NCBI RefSeq assembly: GCF_007725405.1
Contig: NZ_CP042163.1
Location: 3,720,001 to 3,784,000, forward strand
From: Shouchella miscanthi
GTDB lineage: Bacteria > Bacillota > Bacilli > Bacillales > Bacillaceae_D
Direction: 5' to 3'
Length of the DNA stretch: 64,000 nt
The notes beneath the pieces were generated by a model. It was not told where the DNA came from and searched no databases. It worked only from the letters and a program-made list of their open reading frames with translations. Position numbers and translations under genes: made by a program. Below, piece by piece: positions 59,740 to 64,000 of the stretch. How positions within the stretch are numbered: the first letter of the stretch is position 1; each line of letters opens with the position of its first letter.

Positions 59740-60833
59740 TTAATATACAGTCCTTTTAGAAAATTCATTAATTCATTGCTGACTTTTTCTTGATCGTAAT
59801 TTACTGCTGTTTCAATTGATTTTTCACTCATAGATAATTGCTCTTCGTAACTCATATCATAAAAGCACTGAATACTATTGCTTATCTCTGAATAATTTCC
59901 TGGAGATATTAAAAAACCATTCTCTTTGTCATCGATATACTCTTTCAATCCACCTATGGAACTTCCGATAACCGGAGTTCCACAAGCTAAAGCCTCAAGA
60001 CCAACTAACCCTAAACTTTCACCTTCTCTTTTTGTAGGGAAAATAAATAAGTCTAATATATTATACAAGTCTACTAGATTTTGCTGAGGTTGAGAGTCTA
60101 AAAGTATTACTCTTTCTTTTATGTTAAGTTCGTCTATTAATTTTAATAAATCTTTAATTTCTGGACCTGATCCTACAACTAAAAACTTAACATCCCCAAC
60201 ATTTCCCTTCATTTGAATGTTGCTAATAGCTCTTAGAAAATCATCCCATCCTTTACCAAAAGAGATTCTTCCTATAAAACCAACATATTTATATTTACAA
60301 GACAAATTATATTTTTCGTAATTTAATACTTTTTGTTTTTTGAACATATTTCTATCAATGCCATTAGAAGGACTTATAAATATAGAACTGTTATTTTCAG
60401 GATACTTTTTATTAATTAACTTTTTATAATATGAAGAAGGAACAATAATGTTATCTACTTTCTTCACAATATTTCTAACTAAAATTTGAAACAATAGCTG
60501 ACTCTTTTTTTCTGGTATCAGATCACTGCCATGAAAGTTTAATATAACTTTTTCCTTAACTATATCACTATTAATAAAGAATAGAGGCAAACAATTGTGG
60601 GATACATAATGTATATAGATGTAGTCGTAGTCATTACTTTTTACCCTCTTAAGTATTTCTCTATAATGAGAAATATAACTAACTAATTTTCTTAACTTAC
60701 TTTCCTGTTTATACATAACAATCTTTTCTATTTCAAAATGCCTTTTTAGTAAATCGTTACTTTTTTTTACGAAAGTACCATAATAAGGATGTTCTTTATT
60801 GGGGTACATATTGGAAATTAAAAGAATTTTCAT
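59736..60833 (-). CDS. GT4-family glycosyltransferase
   Basis: A 365-residue GT-B enzyme. The N-terminal domain has MYPNKEHPYYGTFVKKSND and the C-terminal domain has VGFIGRISFGKGWDDFLRAI and EGESLGLVGLEALACGTPVI with the two Glu of the nucleotide-sugar site. It transfers a sugar with retention of configuration during repeat-unit assembly. It lies 20 bp after the polymerase gene. Confidence 0.88.
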   Translation of the reverse strand: MKILLISNMYPNKEHPYYGTFVKKSNDLLKRHFEIEKIVMYKQESKLRKLVSYISHYREILKRVKSNDYDYIYIHYVSHNCLPLFFINSDIVKEKVILNFHGSDLIPEKKSQLLFQILVRNIVKKVDNIIVPSSYYKKLINKKYPENNSSIFISPSNGIDRNMFKKQKVLNYEKYNLSCKYKYVGFIGRISFGKGWDDFLRAISNIQMKGNVGDVKFLVVGSGPEIKDLLKLIDELNIKERVILLDSQPQQNLVDLYNILDLFIFPTKREGESLGLVGLEALACGTPVIGSSIGGLKEYIDDKENGFLISPGNYSEISNSIQCFYDMSYEEQLSMSEKSIETAVNYDQEKVSNELMNFLKGLYIK

Positions 60834-60853
60834 ATTAGCACCACTTCAAATCT

Positions 60854-62152
60854 CTATTTTCTTAAATGTTCATTGTTAACTATAAGTAACCCACTACAAA
60901 TTAAAGCAAAATAACTCCCCGATAATGCAGAGAATATTACATGACCTCCTAAAAAGCTATACATCATAACGATAATGAAACCAAAATAATACCTTGAGTA
61001 ATCTTCTCTAATTTTTTTTCTTCTACTAACTTTAATAAAAATAGATATTAGATATCCATAAATTAAAACCAGACCAATTATTCCATAACTAAAGAAGACA
61101 TCAAACATATCCATTTCTATTGGGGTTGGTCCTCTATTAAGAAAGTAACCCGTTTCTAATAAGTGTGAATAGTAGCCGACACCGAATAAAAACCTTAGTA
61201 CATCAAAATCAGAATTATTAAACGCTGTGATAGCAGCAGATAAAAAACCATCTCTTCCCGTTAAGATAAAAGTAGAAAAGCTATTATTTTCAACAGCATC
61301 TTGTTGAAAGAAAAAAAAGTGTCTATCAAAAGCCGCTAATAGATCATCTAAGAAAAATAATTGAATTGATGCATAAACAATACCAAGCGATAAGCCCATA
61401 ATACTTATCAACTTGAATTTATTACCAATAGTTTTGCTGGAATTTACCCCTTTAAGAAGGTAGAATATTACAATTAAAACACCAAAAAACATACTGGCTT
61501 TTGAACCTAATAGTAATAAACTAGTAATTATCAAGAGTACACTAATAGCGTATAATAAAAAGCGTTGCTTGTTTTCTATCCCCTTAAACATTAAATCTAA
61601 AGCAAAGATTAGCATCATAAGTAAAACTACATTTAAATCATTAGCAGCATAGAAAAATGCACTATATCCAACGTCTAAAACATACATAGAATAACCAACA
61701 CCAAAAACCCATGGAATCACTATACACAATGGAAACAGAATAATACTAACCTTGAACACCTTTTCTATTGTATTCAAATTTATTTTCCCATAATTATAAA
61801 GTGCTCTCAAAGCCTCAATAATGACTATTATTAGGAAGACTCGCATAACCTCCATTAAGTCCGTAAATAATCCTGAGGCAGATTGATGGTAGTAAAAAAA
61901 TATAAATTGTATAAAGATTAGATAGTATAGTACCCATATGCCGATTGAAGCATTATATTTTTTCTGATATTTAACCGCGAATCCAATCATCAAAAGAATT
62001 ACTATTATCCTGTAAACTTGCCCAATTGTAACTGGTAAACTGTAATTATGAACTAAAAAACCGTTAAAACTATCCACTAATGCAGTAAACGCAAATAGAA
62101 GAAATATTAATTGTTGATATTTGTTATTAAGCACTAGATCAGTATTCACCAC
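60854..62152 (-). CDS. Wzy-like polysaccharide polymerase
   Basis: A 432-residue protein with about 11-12 hydrophobic helices and one larger extracellular loop (LAAFDRHFFFFQQDAVENNS). Sequence conservation in this family is low, so the call rests on topology and on position between glycosyltransferase and flippase genes. It would join repeat units on the outer face of the membrane. The start is GTG 62152, after AAGGGG. Confidence 0.75.
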   Translation of the reverse strand: MVNTDLVLNNKYQQLIFLLFAFTALVDSFNGFLVHNYSLPVTIGQVYRIIVILLMIGFAVKYQKKYNASIGIWVLYYLIFIQFIFFYYHQSASGLFTDLMEVMRVFLIIVIIEALRALYNYGKINLNTIEKVFKVSIILFPLCIVIPWVFGVGYSMYVLDVGYSAFFYAANDLNVVLLMMLIFALDLMFKGIENKQRFLLYAISVLLIITSLLLLGSKASMFFGVLIVIFYLLKGVNSSKTIGNKFKLISIMGLSLGIVYASIQLFFLDDLLAAFDRHFFFFQQDAVENNSFSTFILTGRDGFLSAAITAFNNSDFDVLRFLFGVGYYSHLLETGYFLNRGPTPIEMDMFDVFFSYGIIGLVLIYGYLISIFIKVSRRKKIREDYSRYYFGFIIVMMYSFLGGHVIFSALSGSYFALICSGLLIVNNEHLRK

Positions 62153-62173
62153 TTAATACCCCTTTTTAACAGT

Positions 62174-63343
62174 TCACTGTATTTTACTTTTAAGGATTTT
62201 TGCATAAAACTGAATAAATTGTAGAACGAAATTTAATTTGGACGTATTAATAACTCTCTCTTCTTGAGCAACTTTTCTTTTAGTCAAGATACTATTTATT
62301 GCTGTATCAATACTATAGTCTCTATTAATCTTCAAAGAAAGATTTTCTAACTCTTTATTATCGTAATTTCCCATATTAATATCAGAAATTATACCCTTTA
62401 AGTCACTTAAGTTATCCGGATTTAACAGCCCTCTACCCGAGAAATTATTTTCCCTTAACTGTTCATAAGAAACCTCATTACAAATTTTATATTTCTTCTC
62501 TTCATTTACAACAAGCGCGTATCTACCATAATATAACGAATCGATGATACAGCGTCCTTTGCCCAGAATTATATGAGAGTTATTAATATAATTTATTACA
62601 TCATCCCTGTAACCCTCAATGAATATTATTTTTTTATTACATCCGTTATTAATTTGATTTGCGTAACTTTTTACTTCATCAGCAATTTCGCCATCTCCAA
62701 GTATTCTCATCACAACAGAATTACTACTCGACTCTACATTTAATTGCTTTATAAGATCCATAGAATAGAAAATAGAATGTTTTTTACTGTTATCCAATCT
62801 CGAAATTAATAAAACGTTACAATCTGATGAATCTACATCTTTTATAGATTTTAAATTTGCATCATTAAATTTGAACCTATTAGGTAAAACAGTTATTAAG
62901 CTTGTATTTAAGCCTAAATATTTCAAAGCATTTTTATTTTCCTCACTAAAAACTATCATATTTAAGCGCTCTAAGTGTTTAGGTGTATAAGTCGGTACCT
63001 CGCCACCAGGAATTATACAAAGGATCGGCACACTAATCAAATTTTGTAAAAGTGAACCGTATATACAATCTTGGATTGTACACATTACTAATAAATCAGG
63101 TCTATCATGTTCTATCAGTTTTATTAGCTGCCTAAGAGATTTTATGTTTTGAATTGGGGTTTTAGAATTAAATTCTCTTAACGAATATGTATCAAATTTC
63201 TCATCTTGGAATTTTTTTTCGTTAAAACTAAACTCACCAATAATTTTTACACTATCACCTTCCCCCCGAAAAATTTTAGCATATTCAAGCATGGATATTG
63301 GTGCTCCTCCAGAAAATTTGGATAGCTTCATAAATATCTTCAT
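62174..63343 (-). CDS. Glycosyltransferase (GT-B, divergent)
   Basis: A 389-residue GT-B protein. MKIFMKLSKFSGGAPISMLE is the N-terminal nucleotide-sugar domain, VLLISRLDNSKKHSIFYSMD opens the second domain and IFIEGYRDDVINYINNSHII leads to LGKGRCIIDSLYYGRYALVV, where typical GT4 enzymes have an E-x7-E motif. The motif is changed, so donor and activity are uncertain. It overlaps no neighbour (21 bp to the polymerase). Confidence 0.75.
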   Translation of the reverse strand: MKIFMKLSKFSGGAPISMLEYAKIFRGEGDSVKIIGEFSFNEKKFQDEKFDTYSLREFNSKTPIQNIKSLRQLIKLIEHDRPDLLVMCTIQDCIYGSLLQNLISVPILCIIPGGEVPTYTPKHLERLNMIVFSEENKNALKYLGLNTSLITVLPNRFKFNDANLKSIKDVDSSDCNVLLISRLDNSKKHSIFYSMDLIKQLNVESSSNSVVMRILGDGEIADEVKSYANQINNGCNKKIIFIEGYRDDVINYINNSHIILGKGRCIIDSLYYGRYALVVNEEKKYKICNEVSYEQLRENNFSGRGLLNPDNLSDLKGIISDINMGNYDNKELENLSLKINRDYSIDTAINSILTKRKVAQEERVINTSKLNFVLQFIQFYAKILKSKIQ

Positions 63344-63356
63344 TTTATTAATCCCT

Positions 63357-64000
63357 CTAACTTTTTCTCATCTTAATTTTCGCAACAAGTTTTTGAGCTT
63401 CATAAATATCGGATTTTTTTAATAGGATCACATCAGCGATTTTTAAATTCTCTCTTCTAACATAAACTATTATAAATAAAATTCCGGAGATCAAATATGT
63501 AATTGATGATGTTATGGCAGCACCCTCTATTCCATATCTCGGTATAAATAAAAAGTTTAACAATATATTAATTATTAACGGACCCGTAGTAACCCATATT
63601 GCATACATAGGGTATCCTCTACCGGCTAAGTCAGAATGTAATACTTTTACAATAACCATAAAAAATACACCCGGTAATAATAATTGTATTATTAACGCTG
63701 CTGGTGCATAAACCTCTCCATATAATAATCTAATTAGAGGATCAGAGAAGACAGCAAAAGCAATACAAAAAATAAATAAAGCTGGTAAAATAAATCTCAT
63801 TAACATAATAGATCTATTAACAGCTTCCTTGGTAGATTTACTGTTCGCACTTTTACCAAATAACACAAGGCTCACAGCTGCTGGAACTTGCCAAATTAAT
63901 TCGGCCATATTTGTCCCTACAGAATAATAACCTACAGCTTCGGAATTAACAAAATACTCCAGAAATACGATATCTATCCTGTAATTCAATTGAAGAATAA
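63357..64000 (-). CDS. Wzx-type polysaccharide flippase, C-terminal part (cut by window edge)
   Basis: The frame is open to the last base of the window, so the N-terminal half lies outside; the TTG at 63989 is only an internal codon. RIDIVFLEYFVNSEAVGYYS is the classic mid-protein motif of Wzx/MATE-like flippases, followed by five to six helices. It moves lipid-linked repeat units across the membrane for the polymerase. Confidence 0.88.
   Translation of the reverse strand, partial: ILQLNYRIDIVFLEYFVNSEAVGYYSVGTNMAELIWQVPAAVSLVLFGKSANSKSTKEAVNRSIMLMRFILPALFIFCIAFAVFSDPLIRLLYGEVYAPAALIIQLLLPGVFFMVIVKVLHSDLAGRGYPMYAIWVTTGPLIINILLNFLFIPRYGIEGAAITSSITYLISGILFIIVYVRRENLKIADVILLKKSDIYEAQKLVAKIKMRKS

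Noticed and set aside
1-64000. rRNA, tRNA, prophage or origin of replication
   Set aside because: I saw no rRNA or tRNA sequence, no phage structural genes and no DnaA-box cluster; the XRE module alone is too little to call a prophage.

Overview
The window is chromosomal DNA of a Gram-positive, low-to-moderate GC member of the Bacillaceae. The evidence is strong GGAGG-type ribosome binding sites, GTG and TTG starts, a yukE-yukD-yukC-yukB-yueB-yueC type VII secretion operon in Bacillus subtilis order, sigma-B-type promoters, CcpA cre sites, a 7-1-7 Fur box, and YesMN, YwnAB and TuaD homologues. An alkaliphile of the Alkalihalobacillus/Shouchella kind is my guess, from general protein flavour only. 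No rRNA, tRNA or CRISPR array was seen. Most genes are on the minus strand.

Layout. (1) 1-2.6 kb: an ABC-2 exporter (permease cut by the window edge, plus ATPase) behind a regulator that fuses a degenerate ABC ATPase to a LytTR DNA-binding domain. Four operator-like direct repeats lie between regulator and ATPase at 20-21 bp spacing. (2) 2.8-10.95 kb: a compact operon that reads as an undescribed RiPP (ribosomally made, modified peptide) pathway. Four tandem 25-27-residue precursors share a leader ending in Gly-Gly and a tiny Ser-Arg-Pro-Arg core. They are followed by two paralogous fold-III PLP decarboxylase-like enzymes flanking an arginase-family enzyme with an N-terminal PqqD/RRE-like domain, a fold-I PLP enzyme, an ABC exporter without a peptidase domain, and a double GNAT. 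(3) 11.3-13.8 kb: small membrane proteins behind two sigma-B-like promoters, and an ECF sigma/anti-sigma pair.

(4) 14.1-29.8 kb: the complete type VII secretion operon. Just upstream lies a probable secreted antibacterial lipase with its catalytic domain at the N-terminus and its helical targeting region at the C-terminus, a small helical partner, and four tandem paralogous lipoproteins that look like an immunity family. (5) 30.1-38.0 kb: a Fur-controlled flavin reductase, then a sugar ABC importer with a YesMN-type two-component system and two cre sites. (6) 38.2-40.4 kb: a hydrolase divergent from a CGNR regulator, and a decayed metallophosphoesterase.

(7) 40.5-46.9 kb: an AT-rich cassette with a strong promoter. 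It encodes a cysteine-desulfurase-like enzyme, two OMP decarboxylases of different subgroups, a frameshifted helical protein, a thymidylate-kinase-like enzyme and a cupin. An IS256-family element with a nonsense mutation lies beside it. I read this as a horizontally acquired nucleotide-modifying pathway of unknown product. (8) 47.2-57.4 kb: YwnAB-like pair, glycerate permease/kinase, a Phd-RelE toxin-antitoxin, an SDR/QueA-like/glyoxalase operon, a GAF-kinase/LuxR two-component system and a small XRE module. (9) 57.4-64 kb: an exopolysaccharide operon (flippase cut by the edge, two glycosyltransferases, Wzy-like polymerase, Alg14/Alg13-like pair, UDP-glucose dehydrogenase).
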